Source: Todiramphus chloris collaris (taxonomy: Eukaryota; Chordata; Aves; Coraciiformes; Alcedinidae). From it: a stretch of 64,000 nt of DNA. The translations under genes were made by a program, and so were the position numbers. The stretch covers positions 6,807,577 to 6,871,576 of the forward strand of contig JANVCC010000076.1 in NCBI GenBank assembly GCA_025345505.1. Reading direction: 5' to 3'. This document shows positions 1 to 12,000 of the stretch, piece by piece. A model generated the notes under the pieces. That model did no database searches. It was not told where the DNA came from and saw only the letters and a list, made by a program, of their open reading frames with translations. Positions within the stretch are counted from its first letter, which is position 1; each line of letters opens with the position of its first letter.

Positions 1-37
1 GTCTGACTCGCCATAAGGAGAAAGACCAGGCCCTTTG
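1..37 (+). CDS. possible internal exon (3' part) of unidentified gene
   Basis: This is the weakest member of a chain of exon-like blocks at the left edge. Frame 3 is open from the window start and reads LTRHKEKDQAL, followed by two bases (TG) before a GTGAAG donor at 38. The leftover two bases match the phase of the next block, which needs one base to complete a codon. The frame is lysine-rich and hydrophilic. The start of the exon lies outside the window. I do not recognise the protein. The block is short, so an open frame by chance is quite possible; the argument rests on phase agreement with the neighbours. Confidence 0.25.
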
Positions 38-182
38 GTGAAGTGAGGAAAGGGGGCCTTCAGAAATGCTGAGCTTTCTACATGGAAATGGAGCCTGAAA
101 AAATAGTTTTGTTGAGTTTCAGGGTTTCTACTGTGTAAATCGATACAGGTGGATGGTTTTCTGTCTCTCTGGGAGTCTGCAG

Positions 183-252
183 TGGTCTATTTATATCTAA
201 AGGAGAGAAAAGCTCTTTGAAGTCAAAGAAGAGGATTGGCAGCTTAATCTCA
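183..252 (+). CDS. possible internal exon of unidentified gene
   Basis: The block is preceded by a pyrimidine-rich acceptor (TCTGTCTCTC then TGCAG) and ends at a GTAAAA donor. It is 70 nt long: one base completes the previous codon, then 23 open codons (GLFISKGEKSSLKSKKR at the start) finish in phase 0. The frame is basic and serine/lysine-rich, as in a disordered tail. The next block starts in phase 0, so the join is consistent. The donor is not strong. No domain is visible and I do not recognise the protein. Confidence 0.3.
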
Positions 253-1018
253 GTAAAAAGTCTCTGAGGGGAAAAGCTGCCCAGTAGGTGAAATAGTTAA
301 AGGCCCTCACTTCTTATGGTTATGGTTTTAGTTAAAACTTTTATGTAGAAGTGTTTGAATTTCCTTATAAACTTTACTACCTAGGCAACTGGACTAAGAA
401 AAAACTTCTGAAACTTCTTTTCAATTAGAGGTAATTGAGGCAGACTGATTCATACATCCCGGGGTAGCAGGTTCTGGAAGGCATTCTTCTAAGTCTGTAA
501 TAGAAATATAGTTGATTTAGGAGCAGCAGGTTAGTCTTTTTTTTTTTTAAAGTTCTGTAGAAGTAAACATTTTTAAATAGAACTCAGGGTAAAGAGGAAA
601 ATACATCTTTTGACTAGTGATCACTTTCAAACTGCATGTTGCCACAGGATCAGGTAGTTGCTTGCATTTAGATTGCTTGTCTGAGCTGCATCATAGCATT
701 GTGCTAACTCAAAGATGACCAATCCCTACAAGAGTTGACCAATCATACACTGTGATAATTAAAATCCACATCTTAAGTACTTGTATATTAGTGCAAACAT
801 CTAATAACAGTGCTTGCTTTCTCTTTGCTAAAATCTCATCCATGAAATGGAGGATGAGGAAAGAAAAGTAACTGATGGCTATTAACTGATGAGTGGCTGG
901 CAATCCTCATCTGCCTCAGGTGTTCCGTGAAGGCACTTTCACAGGATTTAGGGAAAATAAGTTAGGAAAAATTTAAGGGAATGTTACGGAAATTCTGATT
1001 ATCCTTTTCCTGTCACAG

Positions 1019-1090
1019 ATGGGTAACTTGGCTTGCCAAATGCAGGTAGCTGAAGATGGAAGAGTCACGACTTTCAAATCTGTTGTCCAG
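1019..1090 (+). CDS. probable internal exon of unidentified gene
   Basis: A good acceptor (ATCCTTTTCCTGTCACAG) precedes 72 nt, exactly 24 open codons, ending at CCAG followed by GTAGTA. It starts MGNLACQMQVAEDGRVTTFK and is in phase 0 at both ends. Reading on past the donor meets a stop within 12 codons, which fits an intron starting at 1091. The following intron would be only 65 nt, near the lower limit for a vertebrate intron, but it holds a plausible branch point (TTATAAC) and ends TACAG. The leading ATG could in principle be an initiator, but the upstream acceptor argues for an internal exon. The protein family is not recognised. Confidence 0.5.
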
Positions 1091-1155
1091 GTAGTAAATC
1101 AAAACAAAAATACTCTTTTTATTTAACTTATAACCATATAGTATTATGACTACAG

Positions 1156-1272
1156 GAAAAAATGCGTTCCTCTTCACCTATTAAGTTTTCTAAAGCAGAA
1201 CTAGATCCTAAATTTCTCTACAATGCCACAATACTAACTGCAGATAAATTATATGGCATGAGCAGGAAAATG
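1156..1272 (+). CDS. probable internal exon of unidentified gene
   Basis: This is the best coding candidate in the window: 117 nt, 39 uninterrupted codons, between a TACAG acceptor and a consensus GTAAGT donor. It is in phase 0 at both ends. The translation starts EKMRSSSPIKFSKAELDPKF and ends ADKLYGMSRKM, with a mixed, protein-like composition (Pro, Asp, Tyr, Met, Arg) unlike the AT-driven chance frames elsewhere. I see no signal peptide, membrane segment or named motif. The downstream intron (1273-2632) contains an assembly gap and an old LTR. A search of the joined exons against bird proteomes would settle identity. Confidence 0.55.
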
Positions 1273-1558
1273 GTAAGTTGACTGTAGGGGCAATGAGCCA
1301 TGTTTAGTGTCTGAGCCACAGGGATGAGTTCCTAGAACATCAGCTCATCCCTGTTGATGATGTGTAGATAAAATTCTGGATTAATGCCAAATCTAACACA
1401 CCTACTATCGTAAAGTTTGCAGTTGGTAGAACAGAAAAAAATCTGTTTTCACTGACTCTATACAAACACTCCTTTCATGCTAAGTAAATAGCAAAAAGAT
1501 TACTTGGGTTATTACAAAGTTACTCACCTTGTAACTTGTAATAAGTACTACTTCCCCC

Positions 1559-1658
1559 NNNNNNNNNNNNNNNNNNNNNNNNNNNNNNNNNNNNNNNNNN
1601 NNNNNNNNNNNNNNNNNNNNNNNNNNNNNNNNNNNNNNNNNNNNNNNNNNNNNNNNNN
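1559..1658. other. assembly gap (100 N)
   Basis: A run of exactly 100 N, the usual placeholder for a gap of unknown size. It is flanked by C-runs on both sides (1554-1558 and 1659-1666), so the missing sequence probably includes a long C/G homopolymer or a GC-rich piece. It lies inside the proposed last intron of the left-edge gene. Confidence 0.97.
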
Positions 1659-1764
1659 CCCCCCCCTGCCCCGGTCAAACAAGAAGAGGCACTTTCTCCA
1701 GCACATTATTAAGCGTACTTCTTGGAGATTTTTAGAGTCTGTGTATATGATTGTCATAATTGTG

Positions 1765-2135
1765 GTAGGGAGGAATCATAGGCCAGCCACGGCCTGCAGG
1801 CTGTTAACAGTTTTGAGTTAGCCAGGGCAGCTGCCCTGAGCTGACTCTCAGGTGTGTCCCATCCTATAAATGTCATGCTTAGTATAAAGGGGGAAGTTGC
1901 TGATTACAACAGTTCTCCTGCTTCTCATTGCTGGAGGAGCCTGCTTTCCATTTTGCTCCTGAAGGCTACTTTCCCATTTATTGTGATTACTGTATTTGCT
2001 AAGGTAAATATAACTTTGTACAGGCATTAGTTTGGCTGTTTATTAAACTTGTTTTTATTTTAACTTTTTTTTTTTCCTGATTTTTGGCTGCAGAGGAGTC
2101 ATTAGGTGATACAGAAACTGCTGTGCTTTTGCCCT
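1765..2135 (+). mobile_element. degraded endogenous retrovirus LTR (solo), copy 1
   Basis: It shares a colinear set of motifs with the copy at 60566-60985: GGCAGCTGCCCTG, CCCATCC-ATAAAT-TCATGCT-AGTATAAAGG, ATAACTTTGTA, GCATTA and GGTGATACAG-AACTGCTGT. AGTATAAAGG (about 1880-1890) is the likely TATA box, which gives the plus orientation, and TTATTAAAC (about 2040) resembles a poly(A) signal. Similar LTRs are common in birds; I recall them as ERVL-like but cannot assign a family name. The ends are eroded, no internal retroviral genes flank it, and the boundaries are approximate. Confidence 0.7.
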
Positions 2136-2632
2136 TGGTATAGACTAAATGTAGACTCTGATTTGAAAGGAAAATTGTATAGTATTGTTTACCTGAACCC
2201 CATGTGATCTCGAGACTTAGGTATGTAGGTAATGTTGATTGTGAAAATGTGTCTAGGAGAGTGAATAAGACTACTTACATGTGAAACAACATTTGCCATG
2301 GTGAAGGAAGGCTTTTCTCCTGCATCCCTACTTGTAGAGAAGGCAGAGACCTTTGGAATGCAGTACCTGTTTATTGTAACTTGTAGCTAGGTACTCTGGT
2401 GGCTCACATTCTCATTCATATTCATCCTGGTTAGTAGGAGAAAGGCAAGTAAAGATGGTGGAAGAAAGTAGTATAAGCAGATTTTGAAGTGCTGTAATAT
2501 ATAACTACATTCTGCATAATAAGGACAAAAGAAAATGAAGTAGCGTGATGATAAGACCAAAGTAGGAGTTTAAGAACACTTATGTGAGAGAGGTTTGAAC
2601 CAGGTAATTCTCAAAACTAATTGCTATTGCAG

Positions 2633-2686
2633 GCTCAGAATCAGCTGATGAACTTTTCATCTGCAAAAACTATTTTGAAAGGATAA
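2633..2686 (+). CDS. possible terminal exon of unidentified gene
   Basis: A GCTATTGCAG acceptor is followed by 17 open codons (AQNQLMNFSSAKTILKG) and a TAA stop, immediately followed by a second in-frame TAA. Phase 0 entry matches the phase 0 exit of the 1156-1272 block. The pyrimidine tract is weak and interrupted by A residues, so this is less secure than the 1019 and 1156 blocks. If accepted, the visible part of the protein is about 115 residues ending in a basic, hydrophilic tail. Candidate poly(A) signals downstream are an ATTAAA near 3101 and an AATAAA at 3682. The real last exon could instead lie elsewhere. Confidence 0.35.
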   Translation, partial: AQNQLMNFSSAKTILKG

Positions 2687-5280
2687 TAATTTTACCTGAG
2701 AAAAATGAAACTTTTGTTATCTACAGCATTATATGAATGCTAGCCCCTACAAAAATAATATTAATATCTTACTACATAGTACTATATTTACAGTATTGGA
2801 ATTAACACAGGCTTTCATTATTGGGTGGCTATTCACTATCACTACAGCACTACAGAGTTCTCTGGATTTTCTTATGGAAAGTCAGTCCCCAAATTACTAA
2901 TATCTTTCATATTATTTATAAGTTTGAGGAGCAATCAATGTACAGACTCACTAGCTTGACTTGGAGAAATATCAGTGGGTCCTGAACTACTAGTTTCAAT
3001 ATAAAGAAGTCTATACTGTTATGGTTGTTTAAGTAATTTGACTTAAAAGAAAAATATGATTTGGAGGACTTGATCAGATTGATTATATCAATACATTAAG
3101 ATTAAATGAAAAATATTCTTTTTAATTCCTTGCAAGCTGTTTGTTAGTCATTGTCTATCCTTTAGATTTACTTTTTTTTATCTAGATGCCAACACAAATC
3201 TGATTAAGGGACTATACTGTAAAGAGCCCTCATCAGCATAGCACTTTATGAAGAATAGTTAATCTTGTGACTATCATTTCTAAGCCACATACATTTGGAG
3301 GTCCTCAGAGTTTAAGAAGATATCTTTGACAGAATCCAGCAGTAAAAGCCTGATGTCTAAAGCACTATACTACCAATGGAAGGGGATCTTTCCTTAGTGA
3401 CCAAGAGAATGTTTTTGCTACATGTGGATTGGCTGGAATATTTAACAGTGAAAAGAATTGTTACACTTTTTATTTTTTATTATGTGCGGAGAGCATGTTC
3501 ATTTTCTAAACTGCTACTTCTTGTTTCATTGGCACCTCTTCTAAATCAGGATCTCTAATCAGATGTCCTGGGACTCCTACTTTCTAAGATAAATTTTACT
3601 AATCATAGATTTTTGAGGGATTAATTAGGAATAAGTTTTTGGTGTATTTATTGCCCTAATACGTTGATGAACAAAGAAACTAATAAACGCATGTGTGCTG
3701 AACAGTGAACTGGTTACTTATCTTTGAGGAATCCATTGTTTACTTGTAGGGGTACCTGGGAAGTCACCAGAATGGACATAATTAATGGTTCTGTAGAAGA
3801 AATTAACTCTAGACTTTCATATGTATGTTCATTTTTATTATTAATGTTGCAATTTTTGACTGGTGCAAAGGTGAGGAGAAATCAAAGATACTACTATATG
3901 CATCAGTGTACTAAACTGAAGATAGAACATGAAGACTCTTATTACTTTGTTCTTTCTGCCTTGTAATTTGTCTTGCAATGTCCACCTTACAGAACAATGC
4001 ACAAGCTTCAGTCTTCCACCTTCTTTTTCAAACAGTTAAGCCTTTGATGCCAGTTTATATCATTAAACTGGTCCAGGAATATGCCCCCTCAAGTATGTGC
4101 TGAGTAATACTGTCTGAATGGGAAACACAGCAACTGTGATGTTGTGAAAGCTATTCAGAATGATCTTTCACTAATCTCATCTTAGTTTCTCCTCTTTACT
4201 GTTTGCTGATGCCCCACTCAGTAAATAGAATAAAAGAGGAGAGTAAGTTTGAAATAAACTCTAGCCTCAGGTAAAGCTTGGACTTGTCTGTGACTGGACT
4301 GGCAAAGCTTTGAGACTCCTGGGTTAAAATTCAAGCTGCAAATCATTCATTCTTCTACAATTGACTTGAAAATCCATGAAGATGAAGGACATGATTCTTA
4401 AAGTCCTGCCATCTAGCTGCTGGCTAGTTATTTTTTGAAGGTCCCAAGAAATAAGCCATTTGAAAATTTACTTGTTTCTAAAGCCCAGTGAAATTAATTA
4501 AATAACGGTTGCTAGGTCATATATATTGTGGGATCAAAACTGGAAGCTGGATGCTTAACTGTTGAAGGGTTCTAATGTAATAAGGTTGTGGAAGACAGTG
4601 ACATCAAGCTGCTGAAAATGGGTTTTTAAAAATATTCCTGCCTGGTATACAGAGGACTTTCTCAATATAAAGGTCCTAGAACAACAGATGTGTTTCTAAT
4701 TGCATTCTTAAAACGAAATGCTTTTATTCAGAGTTTGCAGCACAGAAAATATCCTTCAGCAAAGGGCACCAGCTGCAAAACAGTAAGGATGAGCTTTAAA
4801 CATTTATCCAGTGACTGGCAGGTTTTTTCCCCCCGTAGACCATATAAAGTTCATGCTTATTCATGTAAAATGTAAAAGAGGCATTTTAGCTGTTTTAAGT
4901 CCTAAAATAAAGCAAACCATTTTGGCCATTCATATAGGAAGTGGCCTGAAAGAAAACACTATGGGTACCTGCAGTACAAGCTGTTGTGATGTAAAATAAC
5001 AGGTAATAAATGTTTCAGTCACCTAAATACTACCAAAAACAGTGGTATGCTGATATTGCTTATTTGAACAGAATACTTGTTTATAGTGTTGGAAAATTCC
5101 ACACTCAGACTGGCATTTCACCACAAATTATCTATTTGAAATTTCTTAGTAGGAACAGTTTTTAAAAACTTGCCTAAATAAAAATGAGGTACCACTGACT
5201 ATCACAAAAGTCTTGAGAAAGAAGTATGGAATTGATTACATGGCTGGTATTTATAATGCTTAATTTTAGTCATGCTGGTG
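2687..5280. other. AT-rich non-coding DNA; possible 3' UTR at left
   Basis: No coding region or repeat is supported here. If the stop at 2684 is real, the 3' UTR could extend to the AATAAA at 3682-3687. Open frames at 3376-3558, 3724-3966 and 4690-4999 are short, without family resemblance, and look like chance frames. A 51-nt splice-bounded block at 4736-4786 is discussed in the findings. Confidence 0.6.
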
Positions 5281-5289
5281 GTCAGCATG

Positions 5290-5410
5290 TTGACCTCAGA
5301 GTCAGGGTATAAATTATTCTCTTCCACTGACCTGCCCAATCATATAACTTCACTTATTAGTGCCTTAGTTTCTCTCTTATCACTCAACTGTCTCACCTAT
5401 TTAAATCCTC
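5290..5410 (+). repeat. ancient MIR-like SINE remnant
   Basis: The order of motifs follows the MIR core: CAGAGTCAG, then CTCTTCCACTGACC, CCAATCATATAACTTCAC, GTGCCTTAGTTTCTC, and GTCTCACCTATTTAAAT. These correspond to the MIR elements for 'tctgccact', 'gcaagttacttaac', 'gtgcctcagtttcctc' and the 3' end. Divergence is high, as expected for a pre-avian insertion. The open frame at 5272-5535 crossing it is not credible as a gene. The call rests on remembered consensus, without alignment. Confidence 0.45.
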
Positions 5411-7382
5411 CGGTGCAAATGGCAAATGAAATTTGCAAACATTATTGCATTAAACAGAAAGATGTTTGTGGATTAACAGAAAATCATTCTGCTTTAGACA
5501 AAAGGAATGAAATCTGCTGGCACAAAAAAAAGTGATATGATGATTATGACCCTGAAGATAATACTTAACTGTTAGAATAGGACCATGTGGAAGCTACTAG
5601 CTAGTAGCAAGAAATTTTAAGACAATTTAAAGAAAGAAGTTATATCTGAACCAAGACAATTCTGTTTAAAAGTTCAAGTAATTCTATGGTAATAGCCTTG
5701 TGTATCTCTTACAACTTCCAGTGACTACTAGATACTATGTTAATTAACTCTGGGCTAGTTTGAGCAAATGCAACACAGAGATGGTTTTTTAGAATGGGAA
5801 GGAAAGAGAATCTTTAGAGAGAGAAGAAGATGGGGAAGAAAAAAAAAACAAAAAAATTTTTAGTTCAAAACAAAGACGGACACTAGATGGCTAAAGCATA
5901 GATAGCCAAAAGAGTTATGAGTGGGGAAACTCACTTTTTATTGGAAGACAGCAGCCACATTCTATACCCCCACCCACCTTGAGAGGAAAAAAATGGGGAA
6001 ACATGAGAAACCTTGAAATGACTTAATGACTTAAATGTTGTGGGGTTTGGTTTTTTTTTTTTTTCCCCTTTTGTTAAGTTGAGAGTTTGTGTGGATAGAA
6101 GAGGGGATTGAGAGTCAGTATTCCTGTTGTCTGTTCCTAGTCCCACACCTGATTAACTGTGAAGCACAGGTAAACAAAAACCTGGACATTAGTTCAATAT
6201 AATCTTGCGCAAGATTATAATGGATTTCTTAGGAAATAATTAAATATAGCATGATATCATAACACTTGACTATTTAAACCGACTTACACTTCTCCCTACA
6301 TAGTGGTCAGAGTAACTTTTAAAAAACAAATAAAATATTAAAAATAAAAAAAGCCTACAATTAAAAAAAAAATCTTTATGCTAGTGATGTCTTGCACAAT
6401 GTATTCAGGACAGTCACTGGTGAATAACAAGACTGCACATGAACTGTAGCCCAAAGTAGTGGTGACTTCCTGTGACTAGTTTAAAAAAAAATTATAAAGA
6501 TGACATTGTATTTTCTAGAAAAATATAATCATTTTATTAATTTTATTACATTCTGCATGGGATTTTGTCATTCTCAAGGATGAGTCCGAGCTCATTCAGA
6601 CACTTTATGGAACCTAATTTACAGGTGTGAACCTTCACACATATTCTTACAGACACAAAGTTGGTACTGCAGACTACTTCTGTCTAAAAAAAGACAATGT
6701 TCTCTCAATAAATATTCCTGTAAAGAGCATATGATTGCATGTAGCTGCCATCATAAATTGATGTTGATTGATAAAAATATTAATACTGTATTTCCTCTCA
6801 TGAAGAAGCAGCCCACAGTCATGGTGTGCTGTGCTGGAGTTGTTCATTAATTCAACAAGATCCTACCTAGATTTCAAAAGATTACTTTTCCTCTCCAATT
6901 CCATGTAATGTTGAGGGGGATTTAATTTTCTTTAGTGTTATTCACTGAAAAAACGTGGGGCTTTCATATTACTGTAAATGTAAAACTTCAGGAGGTGACA
7001 TAAAAAGGTTCTATTGATACTGTCTTGTGCAAGGAATGCAATGTCTTCCTAAAACCACAGCTCCTTGGTCTAGGTGACAAAGTATGAGCTGTGGGCTTAA
7101 TGGATAAGGCAGATGAATATATGTATGAAAACAGAAAAAAAGACAAGGAAACTGAAAATTAAAGAAATCCATATTCAGTTTCTTTATCTGTAGGCAAAAT
7201 GCTACACTCAAGCCAGAAGGAAGGCTGATTATATTCTGTGTGATGGCAGAAGACTGTGCATGTCTGGGGGACTAGCAGAAAATCAGTTATACCATAAAGT
7301 GTCAATAGAAGCCAACAGAAATCTTCTTGTTATTTATGAGATACTGCCTTTGTCTTCATATTCACTCAAAATTAGTGTGCTT
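5411..7382. other. AT-rich non-coding DNA
   Basis: I see no gene or classifiable repeat. There are several A- or T-runs (about 5840, 6050 and 6360). Open frames at 5931-6146 and 7011-7211 (minus) and 7260-7502 (plus) lack any recognisable domain. Confidence 0.6.
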
Positions 7383-7502
7383 TGTTCTTTGGGAAAGCAT
7401 TTTAGAAAAAAAAAATTGTCTTCATTAATCATCCTGCTTGCTGTACTGCAGTGTTTCCTCAGGTACTTTTTCTTTTATCTGTCAATAACTATAAAGAATT
7501 GA
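7383..7502 (+). repeat. unclassified direct repeat, copy 1
   Basis: This segment is clearly homologous to 8893-9000. Both run GTTCTTT, an A-rich or short linker, TCTTCATTAATCATCC, CTGTACTGCA, TCTCAGGTAC or its close variant, TTTCTTTTATCTG, CAATA and TATAAAGAAT in the same order and strand. Copy 1 has a longer A-run near 7406. The two copies lie about 1.5 kb apart. I do not recognise the element; it is either an old local duplication or two copies of a dispersed repeat. Confidence 0.65.
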
Positions 7503-8892
7503 GACAGCTATACTTGGAGGAACAGCTTTAGCTAGAGATGAGGTAACCTAAAAGAGGGAGGCCACATGGGCACAACTGTCAACCACATGATTGCAAGACA
7601 ATCACTGTCACATGATTCTGGCATAAGGCGGTTTAGACTACAGTACAAAAAAGTTTGCTAACTCAAACTCACTTATCAAATCTTGTGCACTTACAAGGAA
7701 AAGTAGTTGTGTGTGATCAAGCTTTCTTAGCATTAGAAATTACCTGGATATTGGCTAATACAATCTGTATTATTGCTTTTCAGTTCCTATGTTAGCTGTA
7801 AATCAGTGGTGCTCAAACCAGTTTAGGATTGGTTCTTGTTTTGTTTCCGGCAGCTGCACATATAATAATTCATATTTATAATTGCAATATTTAATTTCCA
7901 GTTATTATGAGTGAAAGGCAAATTAGATTTCCTCTTCACTTCCACAGTCCTTTACAGAAACTTCTATAATTTCACAGAGAAGTATTTCAAAGTATTTTAT
8001 GAGCAACAAAAAAAATTGAATAATATTTATTCTGTACCTACATTTAATTATTTTTGTGGCCTGGATCAGGTTTCGTTTTAGCACTTTGTCAGTTTTCTTT
8101 GTTGTAATAATTATTTGGTTTTGGTCATTTTTTATTTTGTTGAGCTTTTAGTCCCTTTTAAACATGTTTTATTTGCAGAATAATCAAAAGGATTACATTT
8201 CACATGCTATATCATGTATTCTAGGATAAATAGTTTTGCTCTGCTACTTATTTGTACTGTCAGATGAAATGGACATATTTAGAATCAGTATATAAAATAA
8301 TGTGAATCACTGCCTTAAAAGGAAGCAGAGGCAAATTTAAATACATATATTATTTGGGAGTTGGAATTTGAATATTTCTTTTTGTCTAACAAACTGTATT
8401 TCATTTTCATTAAAATGAAAAATAAAACTTAGGAAGTCAAGTTCTACTCAATTGAAAGCCATACAGCACTAGAAAAGCAAACCCTAGAAATGAATTTGTT
8501 TCAAGCAAATTCTATGTAACTTACAGTGATATATGCAGGAATTGAATGTTACTCATTAGATGTCCAGAACTATTCTTAAATCTCATTTGCATTATTTTCA
8601 GTCTAATTCTATTCCCATTATTCTTTTTTCCCCTCTTCTTCCATTCTTTATCTACTTACTAAGCAAAGGAAACTTTTAATACAGGACTTTTCCAGAAATT
8701 TTCCAGAATACAGTATTCTTATATACTCCATAAAAATATAAAATCGTCCTTGAAAGTTTCAGATAAAGTTTAGAGTTTGTTAATATTCTCAACAATTTCA
8801 TTATTTTTTCTTTGGTAAGAATAATTTGTCTAGTTTTACAAACATCTATGTACTGAATCCTTGGCAGTAGTACATAAACTTGTCCTGGGTTT
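7503..8892. other. AT-rich non-coding DNA between two repeat copies
   Basis: This spacer between the two direct repeat copies is unique-looking and AT-rich. I see no gene, LTR or CR1 sequence in it. Confidence 0.55.
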
Positions 8893-9000
8893 CAGTTCTT
8901 TAGAAAGTGCTTTCTCTTCATTAATCATCCCATTTTCTGTACTGCAAAGTTTTCTCAGGTACCTTTCTTTTATCTGACAATATTTATAAAGAATCCAGAG
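8893..9000 (+). repeat. unclassified direct repeat, copy 2
   Basis: This is the partner of 7383-7502. It is slightly shorter because the internal A-run is missing, with scattered substitutions and the same orientation. The minus-strand open frame 8836-9021 overlaps it and is not credible as a gene. Confidence 0.65.
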
Positions 9001-12000
9001 ATATATACAAAAAGCATACAAATTACATCATAGGCATGTTAGCATTACAGCATTTATGTGCATTTATGTTGGAGAAGATACTTTCAACATTATGTTTTCA
9101 GTGCAAAGCAAGAGCCTTCAGTATAAATTCAATTTCAGAACAAAATTGATTTCTGGTTCTAATAAGACCACCAGGGATGTGTTTGAAACAATTGAGAAAT
9201 GGAGGCTGCAGAATGTCTTAAATGTAACCAAAAACATAGGTAAAATGGGCTTCTGGGTTTTAATTATTATAGCTAGGAAGTGTCCATAACTTAGGCAATA
9301 ATTAATAATAGTAGTATTTTTACTAATCTTGTTGCACACACAAAAAATAGAGGTAGTTCTGGGGGAATTCTGATAATGACATACAGAAAAAAAGACTCTG
9401 GAACAAAAGTTAGAAACTGGCTCTCTGATGTTTCAGTATTAAAGAACTACTTGGCATACAGCTTGAACTTCTCACTTGATAATGGAGGTCCTAGCTGAAG
9501 CTAGAGTAAGAATCAACTTTTTTTTAATGAAATGAAAACCCATTCTCAGCTTGACTGATTTTTACAGTAGTTATGGTTAGTCTTAACAGCAAGTAAAGCT
9601 GAAAAACTCTTAAGGACATGTCTGAGATATGTGATCCTAAACTACATGTATATATCTGTTATAATTTTACTGAGTGTTTCTAAATATATTTATTCCTGCT
9701 TTGCATAAACTATACCAGTAAATAAACTACTTATCTATCCACTCTGCTGATCTGCATGCACCATAGGAAGTTAAGGAGAGTACGTTTGTTTGTATGTTGT
9801 ATTATGTAGTGAAGGTTTCAAACATAATAGTAGGTTGAGGAAACTGTAGCTTTTTGTAAGGGCTCAGTCTATCAAAATACAAATCTAGTTTCTGGCTTAG
9901 ACTTTAGTGACAGTGAAAACTTTTATCATGTTAGGATGTTGGAAAAATTCTTTAGAATGACCTGAAGCTTCCTGGGTTCTGGGTTGCCTTCATTTATTAT
10001 TGTACCTGTGATGACTGATGCTATCATGGATTAGCAGTTATCACCAACTGGAATATTTGAGTCACTTCCCTCAGAGTTACTTTCAGTTTCCCAGAAATGT
10101 TACTTTCTTCAGTTGTGAATTCTGTAGCTGAATTATGCATAACACAGTCTACAAAGCTGTTCTGACTGTGTGCCCAGTAAAATAAATTAACGAAGCACCA
10201 GATTTAACATAACAATTTAAAAAACAAACAAACAAAAAACTAAAACAAACAATGTTTCACTGATGTGCACCACTGTGGAACTACAAACTCCTGTGCTGGC
10301 TCATCTCTAAGGTCAACGTAGGTGCAGGCAAAAGGTGCTTTCTTAAAGACTTGCCATCGACACGAAAGCAGTTTGTAGAATTGCATCCCTGAGTACCCCA
10401 TAAGAGTTCAGACTTTTGTTGACCAATGTATCATAGGTGAAATTTCATACTTATGTTTGAAAGTAGTGACACGCAGTACTTGTTTGGGACTATTTCTCCT
10501 CTTTTCACCTTATATTGTCTCTGATTTTATATACTTAATAAGCTTCATATACAGTCTTCCCATGCTATTGACTCTTTCTTTAAAAGTCACCTTAAATTTA
10601 AAGATCAATATTAAATTGTTTGATGTGTTTTCTTATTAAATGCCACAACTTCCTGCAGGCATGATTTATATGTATTAAATCAAACAAAATGCTCTCTTTC
10701 AGCCCAGGAAGCTGGTAATTTGGTTTAACACAGTTTGCATCCCACCAAAAATAAAGTTTTGTGGTTATTATAGGACTAGATATGTCCAAAGACTTAAATG
10801 TCATGCTGCTGTACAGTAATTGTTGCTTTAGAGAAGATTCTGACTGTGAGACTTACTTATACTGGGAAAATAATATTAGGTGCATCAAATAGTTTCACAT
10901 AAGAATAAAAAAGACACATCTGTTTGTTAAGCTAAAGGACACTTTATGATACAGTCTGTTTGGTCAATGCCCATAAATACTTATGTTCTGTTACATTCAC
11001 AAGAAGATTACTTTTTTTTAGTTGTTTGTTTTTGGTTTGTTTTTTTTTTTTTTGATGCCACCAACTACCATCTGAATAGCACACTACATAGGAGCAGCCA
11101 GACAGGGTCCTGTCTGCTCTGGAATTCACATAATTATAATTCCTCATGTATCAGATTATTTTGGAGAGAAATAGCCTCATTTGGGGTTAGTTTAAAGGGG
11201 TAACTACAAATAGTTTGGCAAAAAGTGTTAATTTTCTTCAAGGAAAAGGTTCTGTGCTAAGAGAATTTTGAACGTTTTGCTCATGTGTTTATCCAAAAAG
11301 GGAGTTCTATTAAAATGTGTGCACTGTAGAACAAAACCAAATAAAATGATCATGCCTTTGTGTAAGAATGAGAAAGTGGTAATAAACAAAGATAAAATAA
11401 TAAAAAGAAGCTTGTCCTTTTACATTATGTCCTCCATGTGAAATCTGAAGTGGGGGTGGTGGACGGAGAGGAGAACAGAAGGAATATATTCAACATCAGT
11501 ACTACAAGTGTGATAAGACTAAGTATTGCATCACTCAACATATTTATAGTGTGTATGTATACACAAGTATATATAATGTGGCAGTGAATCTTGAGATATT
11601 AATGTAAGCAAGTTCACCAGGGTAGTGATGATCTCACACATGATTTATAAATGATGTTTCATCCCCATACTTCCGGTATTGCTTCTTTTTAAGAGGAAAA
11701 GGACAAATATATAATCTGCAAATGATATATCATGAAAGCATACAAAAGAGTAGCAGTAGCTATATATCTTACAGTCCACAAGCATACTTTTTTTCTTTAA
11801 AGGAGAAAATTAGAAGTTGAAAAAAATAAACATATAAAACTTGTGATAAGTACTGGTCCTGGTTTTCCCTAGGTTTTTCTGAAGTTTCTATATTTCATTT
11901 ACTTACCTTTATTCTGCAATTGTTTAAGCAGTCAGTGCTTCCTCTACTTGCTTTTTTAATGAAGTTGTGCTTTCCATGACAATATATATTCGTAAGTCTT

